This document shows positions 6,276 through 13,713 of a stretch of DNA of 13,713 nucleotides, piece after piece. Under the pieces are notes generated by a model. That model had not been told where the DNA came from. It searched no databases and worked only from the letters and a program-made list of their open reading frames with translations. Source of the DNA: an uncultured Lachnospiraceae bacterium. Lineage in GTDB: Bacteria > Bacillota_A > Clostridia > Lachnospirales > Lachnospiraceae. Position 1 is the first letter of the stretch; the number at the start of each line of letters is the position of its first letter. The DNA is taken from the NCBI GenBank assembly GCA_910577835.1, contig CAJTOU010000070.1, forward strand, positions 1-13,713, in the 5' to 3' direction. The position numbers and the translations under genes were made by a program.

Positions 6276-7427
6276 ATGGCATTGGATTTTAAGAAACCGG
6301 CAGGACAGACACAGATTCCAGTAGTGGCAGCAGCTCCGCCACAACAGGAAATCGAGGTGGTACAGGAATACGATATTATTGCGGACAGAGAGCAGATGAG
6401 TACTGCACTTACAAATTCGCCGGAGGTGGATGCGCTTGCAAGTCAGATAGATGTATACAGTCTGGACACAATCGTATCTTTTGGTGCAGAGGCAGCAGAA
6501 GAAATATCAAAATGTTCGGATATAGTGTTAAACAGTATGAATATGTCTCAGCTTGATGATTCCAGCGAAATGCTGAATACTCTGACAAAAATTATGCAGA
6601 AGTTTGATATTGATGAAATTAGAGAGAATCCGGGACTGTTTGGTAAGCTGTTTGGAAATCTGAGAAAACAGCTTGAAAAAATACTTGCGAAATATCATAC
6701 CATGGGGGAGGAAGTAGATAAAATCTATGTGCAGCTCAAAGGCTATGAGCAGGAAATCAAGCATTCAAACCGTAAACTTGACGATATGTTTAACGCAAAT
6801 GTAAATTACTATCATGATTTAGTAAAATACATACTGGCGGGCGAACAGGGCTGCAGGGAAATAGAGGCATATATCCAGCAGCGGACACAGGATATGGAAA
6901 CTAGCGGCGATAATTCCATACAGTTTGAAATACAGACATTAAATCAGGCGCTTGCCATGTTGGAGCAGCGAACACAGGATTTACGTACGGCGGAAAATGT
7001 AGCTATGCAGTCTATTCCAATGATTAAGACTATGGCGTTCAGCAATATGAATCTGGTTAGAAAGATTAATTCAGCATTTATCGTTACACTTCCTGTATTT
7101 AAACAGGCGCTTGCACAGGCGATTATGCTGAAACGCCAGAAAATTCAGGCAGAGGCGATATCTGCTCTGGATGAAAAGACAAATGAAATGTTAATTAAAA
7201 ATGCGCGGAATACAGTAGAGCAGTCCAAAATGACTGCAAGACTTGCATCCGGAAGTTCTATTAAAATAGAGACATTGGAGACAACCTGGAGAACAATTAT
7301 GAATGGGATTGAGGAGACGAAGCAGATTCAGGAAAACGCAAAGAAAAAACGCGTGGAGGACCAGGCTAGACTTGAAACAATCAAAAATGATTTTAACAGG
7401 ATGTATCATATGCCAGATAAAAAATAA
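6276..7427 (+). CDS. telA: Toxic anion resistance protein TelA
   Basis: This 383-residue protein is a member of the TelA family (B. subtilis YceH), soluble helical proteins linked to tellurite and cell-envelope stress resistance; the mechanism is unknown. After a Pro/Ala-rich N-terminus the protein is almost entirely helical and probably coiled-coil. Family landmarks are the VDALASQIDVYSLDTIVSFG segment (51-70), the segment NPGLFGKLFGNLRKQLEKI (118-136), and the C-terminal IETLETTWRTIMNGIEETKQ helix near residues 330-350. There is no signal peptide or membrane segment. AGAGAGGA precedes the start, and the gene lies 28 bases after yceG and 21 before the first terD gene, so it is in the same operon. 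Length is normal for the family. Confidence 0.93.
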   Translation: MALDFKKPAGQTQIPVVAAAPPQQEIEVVQEYDIIADREQMSTALTNSPEVDALASQIDVYSLDTIVSFGAEAAEEISKCSDIVLNSMNMSQLDDSSEMLNTLTKIMQKFDIDEIRENPGLFGKLFGNLRKQLEKILAKYHTMGEEVDKIYVQLKGYEQEIKHSNRKLDDMFNANVNYYHDLVKYILAGEQGCREIEAYIQQRTQDMETSGDNSIQFEIQTLNQALAMLEQRTQDLRTAENVAMQSIPMIKTMAFSNMNLVRKINSAFIVTLPVFKQALAQAIMLKRQKIQAEAISALDEKTNEMLIKNARNTVEQSKMTARLASGSSIKIETLETTWRTIMNGIEETKQIQENAKKKRVEDQARLETIKNDFNRMYHMPDKK

Positions 7428-7448
7428 TTATTTATAGGAGGATTTATT

Positions 7449-8030
7449 ATGCCGATTAATTTGACAAAAGGTCAGAAAGTTGATTTAACAAAGGGAAATC
7501 CGGGTCTGAAAAGCATTATGGTAGGTCTCGGATGGGACGTCAACGCGTTTGACTCAGGGAATGATTTTGACCTTGATGCAGCAGCGTTTCTTCTGGGAGA
7601 CAGCGGAAAATGCCCAACTGAGAAGGAATTTATCTTCTATGGAAATCTTAAGCATCCAAGTGAGGCTGTGGAGCATATGGGAGATAACCTTACCGGCGAG
7701 GGAGAGGGTGACGACGAGCAGATTATGGTAGATTTGACAAAGATTCCGGAAAATGTTACCAAGATTGCATTTACTGTTACGATTTATGATGCCGATGTTA
7801 GAAGGCAGAATTTTGGACAGGTCAGCAACGCATATATCAGAATTGTGGATGAGGCGACGAATACAGAGCTTATTCATTATGATTTGGGTGAGGACTTCTC
7901 GATTGAAACTGCAGTTGTGGTAGGAGAGCTGTACAAACATGGAAACGAATGGAAGTTTAACGCTATTGGAAGCGGTTTTCAGGGCGGACTTGCAGCATTA
8001 TGCGGACATTATGGAATTGAAGTAGCCTAA
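7449..8030 (+). CDS. terD: TerD family calcium-binding stress protein (copy 1)
   Basis: This 193-residue single-domain TerD protein resembles B. subtilis YceD/YceE. TerD domains bind calcium with acidic loops and are thought to act near the membrane inner face. Both loops are intact: GLGWDVNAFDSGNDFDLD (26-43) with alternating Asp residues, and NLTGEGEGDDEQ (80-91). Other family marks are FYGNL, RRQNFGQVSNAYIRI (118-132), DLGEDFSIETAVV and GNEWKFNAIGSG. GGAGG lies just upstream of the ATG. It is 141 of 193 residues (73%) identical to copy 2, counted by hand over an ungapped alignment, so a duplication with later divergence is likely. Confidence 0.95.
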   Translation: MPINLTKGQKVDLTKGNPGLKSIMVGLGWDVNAFDSGNDFDLDAAAFLLGDSGKCPTEKEFIFYGNLKHPSEAVEHMGDNLTGEGEGDDEQIMVDLTKIPENVTKIAFTVTIYDADVRRQNFGQVSNAYIRIVDEATNTELIHYDLGEDFSIETAVVVGELYKHGNEWKFNAIGSGFQGGLAALCGHYGIEVA

Positions 8031-8045
8031 GGTGGCAGAAATTAC

Positions 8046-8096
8046 GCAATCAACGCCTGCTATGAAGCCGATTGAGGGCAGAGTTGTGTTGATTGC
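8046..8096 (+). repeat. Inverted repeat in the terD1-terD2 spacer
   Basis: GCAATCAAC (8046-8054) pairs perfectly with GTTGATTGC (8088-8096) across 33 bases, within a 97-base spacer. No T-run follows, so it is not a standard terminator; it may be an RNA stability or processing structure between the two paralogues, or a remnant of the duplication. Confidence 0.5.
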
Positions 8097-8127
8097 TTGC
8101 TAAAATTTAGAATCAGGAGGTTAGAAA

Positions 8128-8709
8128 ATGCCAGTTAATTTACAAAAAGGTCAGAAAGTCAGTTTGACAAAAGATAATCCGGGATTAAAAAAAGTAGTGG
8201 TAGGTCTTGGATGGGATGTAAATACATTCGATACAGGAGCAGATTTTGATTTGGATGCAGCGGCATTTTTGCTTACAGACAGCGGAAAAGCATCAAAATC
8301 AGAGGATTTTGTATTTTACGGCAATTTACAACATTCTTCAGGAGCAGTGCAGCATATGGGAGATAACCTGACTGGAGCCGGAGAGGGCGACGATGAGCAA
8401 GTTAAGATTGATTTATCTCTTATGCCGGCGGATATCACAAAAGTTGCATTTACAGCCACAATTTATGAGGCGGAGGCAAGAAGACAAAATTTCGGTCAGG
8501 TAAGCAATGCATTTATCCGCATATATAATGAAGAAACAGGTGAAGAACTGCTTCGCTATGATTTGGGTGAAGACTTTTCGATTGAAACTGCAGTAGTCTT
8601 TGGAGAGCTTTATAAGAATGGAAATGAATGGAAGTTTAATGCTATTGGAAGCGGGTATCAGGGCGGACTTGCAGCATTGTGCGCAAATTATGGCGTAGAA
8701 GTAGGATAG
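8128..8709 (+). CDS. terD: TerD family calcium-binding stress protein (copy 2)
   Basis: This second 193-residue TerD protein is collinear with copy 1 without gaps. The calcium loops are intact: TFDTGADFDLDAAAF (33-47) and NLTGAGEGDDEQ (80-91), followed by RRQNFGQVSNAFIRI and the LGEDFSIETAVV segment. It differs from copy 1 mainly at surface positions, for example residues 54-61 and 92-101. AGGAGG precedes the ATG by about 8 bases. The 77-base spacer to copy 3 contains a small ACATGC/GCATGT hairpin (8721-8737). Its precise role relative to copy 1 is unknown. Confidence 0.95.
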   Translation: MPVNLQKGQKVSLTKDNPGLKKVVVGLGWDVNTFDTGADFDLDAAAFLLTDSGKASKSEDFVFYGNLQHSSGAVQHMGDNLTGAGEGDDEQVKIDLSLMPADITKVAFTATIYEAEARRQNFGQVSNAFIRIYNEETGEELLRYDLGEDFSIETAVVFGELYKNGNEWKFNAIGSGYQGGLAALCANYGVEVG

Positions 8710-8786
8710 AATGAAAGAAAACATGCAAAAAGCATGTAAAGATTATCAGCATGTCGCTGGTGATATTAGACAGGAGGATATAAATT

Positions 8787-9374
8787 ATGTCAATCAGTTT
8801 ACAGAAAGGCCAGAAGGTCAGTTTATCAAAAGAAAACGCAGGATTATCAAAGGTATTGGTAGGTCTTGGATGGGATGAGGTGCAGCGACCAAAGAAACTG
8901 TTTGCGCCAAAGCCACAGCCAATCGACTGTGATGCATCCGCGCTTGTATTAAGAGGCGGAAAGCTTATGGATAAGGCGGATATTATTTATTTTGGCAATT
9001 TAAGACATCCATCAGGTACCATACAGCATATGGGAGATAATCTGACTGGAGCCGGAGACGGAGATGATGAGCAGATTGTGATTGACCTTGCAAATCTTCC
9101 AGCAGATTATGATAGAATTGTACTGGTAGTAAATATTTATCAGGCAGTACAGAGAAATCAGCATTTTGGCATGATTCAGAATGCCTTTATCCGTATTGTG
9201 GATTCAAAAACAAATGCGGAAATGTGCAAATATAATTTGACAGATAATTATTCCGGTATGACAGCCATGATTTTTGGAGAGATATACAGACATAACGGAG
9301 AGTGGAAGTTTAATGCGATTGGTCAGGGAACAAATGACCCGGGCCTTGGAGAGCTTGTAAACAGGTACGTATAG
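8787..9374 (+). CDS. terD: TerD family protein, divergent copy 3 (YceC-like)
   Basis: This 195-residue TerD protein is the most diverged of the three. The second acidic loop NLTGAGDGDDEQ (85-96) is intact, but the first is replaced: after GLGWD comes a basic, Pro-rich insert (about residues 31-45, EVQRPKKLFAPKPQP) and then IDCDASALVL, so the alternating-Asp loop is reduced to D47/D49. Other signatures are QHFGMIQNAFIRIV (125-138), LTDNYSGMT and GQGTNDPGLGELV near the C-terminus, which fit the YceC-like TerD branch. A weaker or different calcium site at this loop is inferred. AGGAGG precedes the start. It lies 34 bases before the calcium pump gene. Confidence 0.94.
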   Translation: MSISLQKGQKVSLSKENAGLSKVLVGLGWDEVQRPKKLFAPKPQPIDCDASALVLRGGKLMDKADIIYFGNLRHPSGTIQHMGDNLTGAGDGDDEQIVIDLANLPADYDRIVLVVNIYQAVQRNQHFGMIQNAFIRIVDSKTNAEMCKYNLTDNYSGMTAMIFGEIYRHNGEWKFNAIGQGTNDPGLGELVNRYV

Positions 9375-9408
9375 AAAAGTAAGAAAGGTTGATACCAGGA
9401 GGATTACT

Positions 9409-12081
9409 ATGAATTTTAATGGGCTTACTGATAAGGAAGTAGACGAATCCCGCAAAAAATTTGGCTCAAATGAAATCCCTGATTCTGAACCCACCACGTT
9501 CTGGCAGGAATTTAAGGAAACCTTCAGCGATCCGATGATTCGAATTCTGCTTGCGATAGCAGCGCTGATGATAGTTATGTTTTTCTTTGAGTATGCAGAG
9601 ATTTATGAGCCTTTGGGAACGATTATTGCGGTTCTTATCGTAGCGTTTGTATCGGCAAAAACAGGCGTTGCCAGTGATACAAAATATCGGGAACTGAAGG
9701 ACAGCGCAAAGAAGGACCAGTGTAAGGTTCACCGAAACGGCGTAGTGACGGTGATTGATGTAGACGACGTCGTTGTAGGAGATAAGGTACTGCTTCAGTC
9801 CGGTGATAAGATTCCGGCAGACGGCATACTTGTTTCCGGTAGTTTAAGAGTGGATAATTCCGCGCTGAACGGTGAGGCGGAGGAATGTAAAAAAACTGCT
9901 GCTGATTCAAATTTTCAGCTTGCAGAGGATATTACGGGGGACACTTTTGTAGATAAACATTCTCTGTTTCGCGGGGCGGTTGTATTTGACGGGGAAGGTA
10001 TTTTAGATGTCAGAAAAGTCGGTTTAAAGACTATGATGGGCAAGATGGCGGAGGAGATGCAGGAAGACGAACCGGATTCCCCTCTGAAAGTAAAGCTTGG
10101 AAAGCTTGCAGGGCAGATTTCCACCTTCGGATATATCGGCGCAATTGTTATCGCAGTATTATATATCATTCATTTTATTATTCTGGCAGGCGGTCCGGCA
10201 GATTTCTTTGCAATGGGAGCCGGCGAGGTAATTAGAAAAATAGTGGATGCCGTATCTCTTGCAGTAGTTATTATTGTCTGTGCAGTTCCAGAAGGGCTGC
10301 CTCTGATGATATCACTGGTGTTAATGCAGAATACAAGCAAAATGCTTGACCATAATGTATTGGTCAGAAAAGCGGAAGGTATCGAAACCGCAGGCTCTTT
10401 AAATATTCTGTTTAGTGATAAGACTGGTACGATTACAAAGGGTAAGCTTGAGGTGGTTGATTTCTTTACAGCAGATGGAAATTCTATTGAAATCAGCGAG
10501 CTTGACAGGCATGGTAAGATAAAAGAGAATTTAGATTTTGCAATTGGAAAAAATACTCAGTCCATGTTTGATGCATCTGGAACAGTGATTGGAGGAAATG
10601 CGACAGACCAAGCGTTGATGAAATTTTTGGGAGAAAAGACCTTCCATGTATTGGAGCAGGATAAGGAACATGCCGTTACAGCTTCACAGGGCTTTAATTC
10701 ATCAAATAAATTCAGTCAGGCAAGACTGGACAGTGTGGGAAAGACTTTCTATAAAGGTGCGCCGGAGCGGCTTCTTGCCAAAGCGGGAAAATATCTTGAT
10801 AAAAATGGTGAAATCAAACCTCTTGATATGACTGTTTTAAATAAAAAGATTGACGAACTTGCGGCAAAGGCAATGAGAGTGCTGGCATTTGGTTATTCAG
10901 AGAAAACACTGGTAGAAAATACGATTAATGATGATTTAGTGATTATCGGGCTTGTGGGAATCCGTGATGATGTCCGGCCGGAGGCAAAGGATGCCATAGC
11001 AGAAGTACAGAAGGCAGGCATACAGGTAGTTATGATTACCGGTGACAGACTTGAAACTGCTGTTGCGATTGCCAAGGATGCAGGTTTATTGAAAAATGAT
11101 ACAGATAAGGCTCTGTCTTCTGCTCAGTTAAATGAAATGAGTGATGATGAGGTAAAAAAGATTATTCCTCAAATCAGGGTAATTGCGAGGGCGCTTCCTA
11201 CGGATAAGTCAAGAATGGTAAGGCTGTGTCAGGAAATGAATCTTGTTGTAGGTATGACAGGTGACGGTGTAAATGATTCACCAGCATTAAAGAGAGCAGA
11301 TGTCGGCTTTGCCATGGGAAGTGGTACAGAGGCTGCAAAAGAGGCTGGTAAAATCGTTATTTTGGATGATAATTTCAAGTCAATTAAAGATGCAATCTGG
11401 TATGGAAGAACAATTTATCATAATATTTTGAAATTCTGCAAGTTTCAGCTTGTCATTAATGTAGCTGCAGTAGTGGTAAGTGCGATTGCTCCATTCTTTG
11501 GAGTGGAGGAGCCTTTAAAGGTAACACATCTTCTGTTTGTAAATCTGGTTATGGACGGACTGGGTGCGATTATGCTTGGAAATGAACCAGCACTTGAGAA
11601 ATATATGGAAGAGAAGCCGAGACGAAGAGATGAAAGTATTATCAGCAAGCCGATGGCGATACAGATTCTTGTAATGGGTACATGGCTTACTATTTTGAGC
11701 TTTTTGTTCTTTAAGCTTCCGTTCTTTCAGGATTTGTTTGGAAGTACAAAGAAGGAATTGTCAGCAGAGCATTTGACAGCATATTTTGTGCTGTTTATTG
11801 CGAGTGCACTGTTTAACGGATTTAATGTGCGTGATGACGGATTCGGAATTTTTAAGGGACTGAACCAAAACACAGGTTTTTTGAAGGTATTCTTTACAAT
11901 TTTGATTGTGCAGGCATTGATTGTAAATGCGGCATTGATTCCGTTTTCGGTATTTGAGTTTATTGGTAATATGTTTAGCTGTGTGCCGTTTCATGTGACT
12001 GGATGGATAGTGGTGTTTATATTGGGAGCTACTATGATTCCAGTGGATTTGATTCGAAAGTGTGTGGTGAAGCAGAAGTAA
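9409..12081 (+). CDS. PMCA-type calcium-translocating P-type ATPase
   Basis: This 890-residue P2-type cation ATPase probably exports calcium from the cytoplasm. Catalytic features: phosphorylated Asp337 in SDKTGTITKGKL, KGAPE (449-453) in the nucleotide domain, ITGDR (543-547) and MTGDGVNDSPAL (616-627). The actuator loop reads NGEA (154-157) instead of the usual TGES, keeping the catalytic Glu156. Ion-site features: VPEGLP (293-298) in M4, FQLVINVAAVVVSAI (about 679-693) in M5 and NLVMDGLG (712-719) in M6. The M5 segment looks like plasma-membrane calcium pumps (Asn684, no Glu three residues on), suggesting one calcium site per cycle instead of the two of SERCA. About ten membrane helices are visible. 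There is no long C-terminal regulatory tail. AGGAGG precedes the start, 34 bases after terD3, and a terminator follows: it is the last gene of the Ter operon. Confidence 0.92.
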   Translation: MNFNGLTDKEVDESRKKFGSNEIPDSEPTTFWQEFKETFSDPMIRILLAIAALMIVMFFFEYAEIYEPLGTIIAVLIVAFVSAKTGVASDTKYRELKDSAKKDQCKVHRNGVVTVIDVDDVVVGDKVLLQSGDKIPADGILVSGSLRVDNSALNGEAEECKKTAADSNFQLAEDITGDTFVDKHSLFRGAVVFDGEGILDVRKVGLKTMMGKMAEEMQEDEPDSPLKVKLGKLAGQISTFGYIGAIVIAVLYIIHFIILAGGPADFFAMGAGEVIRKIVDAVSLAVVIIVCAVPEGLPLMISLVLMQNTSKMLDHNVLVRKAEGIETAGSLNILFSDKTGTITKGKLEVVDFFTADGNSIEISELDRHGKIKENLDFAIGKNTQSMFDASGTVIGGNATDQALMKFLGEKTFHVLEQDKEHAVTASQGFNSSNKFSQARLDSVGKTFYKGAPERLLAKAGKYLDKNGEIKPLDMTVLNKKIDELAAKAMRVLAFGYSEKTLVENTINDDLVIIGLVGIRDDVRPEAKDAIAEVQKAGIQVVMITGDRLETAVAIAKDAGLLKNDTDKALSSAQLNEMSDDEVKKIIPQIRVIARALPTDKSRMVRLCQEMNLVVGMTGDGVNDSPALKRADVGFAMGSGTEAAKEAGKIVILDDNFKSIKDAIWYGRTIYHNILKFCKFQLVINVAAVVVSAIAPFFGVEEPLKVTHLLFVNLVMDGLGAIMLGNEPALEKYMEEKPRRRDESIISKPMAIQILVMGTWLTILSFLFFKLPFFQDLFGSTKKELSAEHLTAYFVLFIASALFNGFNVRDDGFGIFKGLNQNTGFLKVFFTILIVQALIVNAALIPFSVFEFIGNMFSCVPFHVTGWIVVFILGATMIPVDLIRKCVVKQK

Positions 12082-12098
12082 AAAGAAGATTTATAAAG

Positions 12099-12131
12099 AA
12101 TTCAGGCAGCTTTTTGTTGCCTGAGTTTTTT
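12099..12131 (+). terminator. Intrinsic terminator of the ter/calcium-pump operon
   Basis: TCAGGCAGC (12102-12110) pairs with GTTGCCTGA (12116-12124), 9 bp with one G-U pair and a TTTTT loop, followed by TTTTTT at 12126-12131. It sits 20 bases after the ATPase stop and has the features expected of a Rho-independent terminator. Confidence 0.92.
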
Positions 12132-12242
12132 ATATCATGGGTATAGACATTAGATGTGATTTGGTTATATTTGTAAAATAAGGATTTTATAAAACATTAA
12201 GTATTTATTTTGATATTTTCTATATAAACTATACTTTTATAA

Positions 12243-12271
12243 TTGACAAAAATCATAAGATATTTTATAAT
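12243..12271 (+). promoter_or_regulatory. Consensus sigma-A promoter for the papain-like peptidase
   Basis: TTGACA (12243-12248) and TATAAT (12266-12271) are both perfect and separated by exactly 17 bases. Transcription should start near 12278, giving a leader of about 60 very AT-rich bases. The rest of the gap 12132-12338 shows no gene. Confidence 0.85.
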
Positions 12272-12338
12272 TATAAAACAAAATTAAAATAATAATAATA
12301 AAATTAAAAATTAAATTGGTGTTTAGGAGGTATAAGTT

Positions 12339-13475
12339 ATGGAGAAAATCAAAAGAAAATTAAGTATAGTTAGTGTTTGTATATTAATATTTGTATTTTT
12401 ATTCCCAAGTTTTCAGCAGGTTTTTGCTGATGGAGAAGAGAGGGAAGTTGTAACTAAAGTATTACATATAAACAATATAAATAATAACAAAGCCTTAGAA
12501 CAAATTGAAACGTTAGTGGGCTTAAATTGTAACTATGGAGAAACTGCTTATATAGGAGAATATTTTTCTGTATATAATGCTGAGGATGATAATTTGTTTT
12601 TTGTATATCCAATTTATGTGAATTCTAAATGTAAATATTTGGCAGAAGTAAGTATGGAAGGAATTGCTTCTTTAACTACTAATGTAGATATGATAGAAAA
12701 AATAAAAAACTTACCATCAAATCAATATATTTTATATATTGATAATGGAAGACTTTATGCAGAGAGTAGTTTGAACAATATTTTTATAAAACAAATGAAG
12801 TTTATAAATGAAGATAAAGTCTCAGAATTTGCAGAATATTCATTTGAGGAAAAGGAAGAATATTTGAAAGTGATTTATGGAATAGATGAGATTGATTATA
12901 TAGATGTATTTTCTGAACAATTGACTTATATTGTATGTAATGATAAGAATTATTCCAGAAGTGTTGATATTGGCAGAGATGGAACTTTAACTACATATCA
13001 ATGCAGTATTACAAATTTTGTACCACAGGGGGGATATAACTTATGTTGGGCAGCTAGTTCTGCTACCATAATCAAGTATAAAACGGGTATTTCCTTTAGC
13101 GCAACATCTTTGGCAGATAAATATAATATGTCTTATATTATTGGTGGAAGCATGTCACAAGTAAAAAAGATTTTGGCAGATTTTGGATTGTCATATAAAA
13201 CCTTGCTTTCACGGATGCAGTGGACCCAAATTAAAGAAAATATTAATGCTGATAAACCATTTATTATTTTTATGAAAGGTAAAGACAAAGAAAAAAATGT
13301 GAAACATACCTTAACTGGTTATGGATATGGATGTATAATAAGAGATACCGCTGCAAATATACGAACAGTTTATGCATGGGACCCTAACGGAGAAAAAATT
13401 TCCTTTCTATACGAAAGTGCTTCTACAATAGTTACTTCAGGGTATTTACTTTCGTGGGAAAGTAGTGTGTATTAA
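12339..13475 (+). CDS. Secreted papain-like (C39/AvrRpt2-type fold) cysteine peptidase
   Basis: This 378-residue exported protein starts with a signal peptide: basic MEKIKRK, a hydrophobic core to about residue 22, and a likely cleavage after VFA (residue 30). Residues 31 to about 215 are an AT-rich-coded, Asn/Glu-rich region without a recognised domain, probably a propeptide or substrate-binding part. The C-terminal part looks like a papain-fold peptidase: VPQGGYNLCWAAS places Gln230 six residues before Cys236, the same spacing as papain's oxyanion Gln19 and Cys25; His323 in VKHTLTGYGY and Asp348/Asn350 in WDPNG fit the remaining catalytic positions. AGGAGG lies before the start. Codons favour TTA, ATA and AAT more strongly than the ter genes. 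It could be a peptidase of C39-like or C47/C70-like type; the substrate is unknown. Confidence 0.8.
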   Translation: MEKIKRKLSIVSVCILIFVFLFPSFQQVFADGEEREVVTKVLHINNINNNKALEQIETLVGLNCNYGETAYIGEYFSVYNAEDDNLFFVYPIYVNSKCKYLAEVSMEGIASLTTNVDMIEKIKNLPSNQYILYIDNGRLYAESSLNNIFIKQMKFINEDKVSEFAEYSFEEKEEYLKVIYGIDEIDYIDVFSEQLTYIVCNDKNYSRSVDIGRDGTLTTYQCSITNFVPQGGYNLCWAASSATIIKYKTGISFSATSLADKYNMSYIIGGSMSQVKKILADFGLSYKTLLSRMQWTQIKENINADKPFIIFMKGKDKEKNVKHTLTGYGYGCIIRDTAANIRTVYAWDPNGEKISFLYESASTIVTSGYLLSWESSVY

Positions 13476-13500
13476 TTTATAGATGGAAAGGAATTAAAAA

Positions 13501-13713
13501 ATGATAAGAGTAAAATATGGCATTGTTTTGATATGCATTATTATATTTACTTCTTCGTGCAACAAAGATGTAAATGAGAAAAAAACAGAAGAGAGCAGGG
13601 ATGAAGCAGAGACAACAGAGGAAATGAGGGAGACTTATGTAATAAAGTCTAATAATGAGATTTTTACAAATACTTTTTATGCAGGAGTAAATAAAATAGA
13701 GGCAGATATGTAT
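13501..13713 (+). CDS. Putative lipoprotein, 5' part
   Basis: These 71 codons run off the window edge without a stop. The N-terminus MIRVKYGIVLICIIIFTSSC has a short basic start, a hydrophobic core and Cys20 after TSS, a plausible although not ideal lipobox (Thr instead of Leu at -3). Then comes a charged spacer rich in Glu and Lys (about residues 21-46) and IKSNNEIFTNTFYAG. A GGAAAGGA ribosome binding site lies upstream, and the gene starts 25 bases after the peptidase stop, so the pair is likely cotranscribed. No family is recognised. It could be a surface partner, substrate or inhibitor of the peptidase, but that is only inference from position. Confidence 0.75.
   Translation, partial: MIRVKYGIVLICIIIFTSSCNKDVNEKKTEESRDEAETTEEMRETYVIKSNNEIFTNTFYAGVNKIEADMY

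Noticed and set aside
7554..7940. Minus-strand open frame of 128 codons opposite terD1
   Set aside because: It is a mirror of the terD coding sequence; a similar shadow appears opposite terD2, as expected from shared codons.
8721..8759. ACATGC/GCATGT and CAGC/GCTG hairpins between terD2 and terD3 as a terminator
   Set aside because: The stems are short and no T-run follows; terD3 has no separate promoter that I can see.

Overview
The window looks like chromosomal DNA from a low-GC Gram-positive anaerobe, probably a Lachnospiraceae-type Clostridia. This is inferred from the AT-rich composition, strong AGGAGG ribosome binding sites, sigma-A-like promoters and the gene families present; no rRNA or marker gene confirms it. 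All genes are on the + strand. 

Layout: (1) Bases 1-54 look like the right end of an IS200/IS605-family element: the last codons of a probable TnpB gene overlapping a hairpin of the kind found at the 3' end of its guide RNA. (2) 172-2601 holds a DUF445 membrane protein followed closely by a cytoplasmic HtrA/trypsin-like serine protease with a YceG-like N-terminal unit. (3) 2717-3809 holds two separately promoted genes: a small YdbC/PC4-like nucleic-acid-binding protein ending in a long structured hairpin, and a rhomboid intramembrane protease. (4) 3984-12081 is a tellurite-resistance/Ter-type stress operon: yceG (interrupted by a one-base frameshift), telA, three terD-family genes and a PMCA-type calcium P-type ATPase, closed by a clear intrinsic terminator. 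(5) 12243-13713 is a more AT-rich region with a consensus promoter, a secreted papain-like cysteine peptidase and the start of a lipoprotein gene that runs off the window.

How the genes may work together: in Bacillus subtilis, TerD paralogues (YceC/D/E), YceG and YceH/TelA form one stress operon. Here the same core is followed by a calcium pump instead of a visible TerC gene. TerD proteins bind calcium, so pump and TerD proteins plausibly share calcium handling at the membrane. The upstream protease carries one copy of a unit that YceG carries about three times, so it is probably a proteolytic partner of the Ter system. The most notable points are this protease-YceG fusion, the homopolymer frameshift in yceG, a perfect palindrome around a TATAAT upstream of yceG, and the secreted peptidase/lipoprotein pair.
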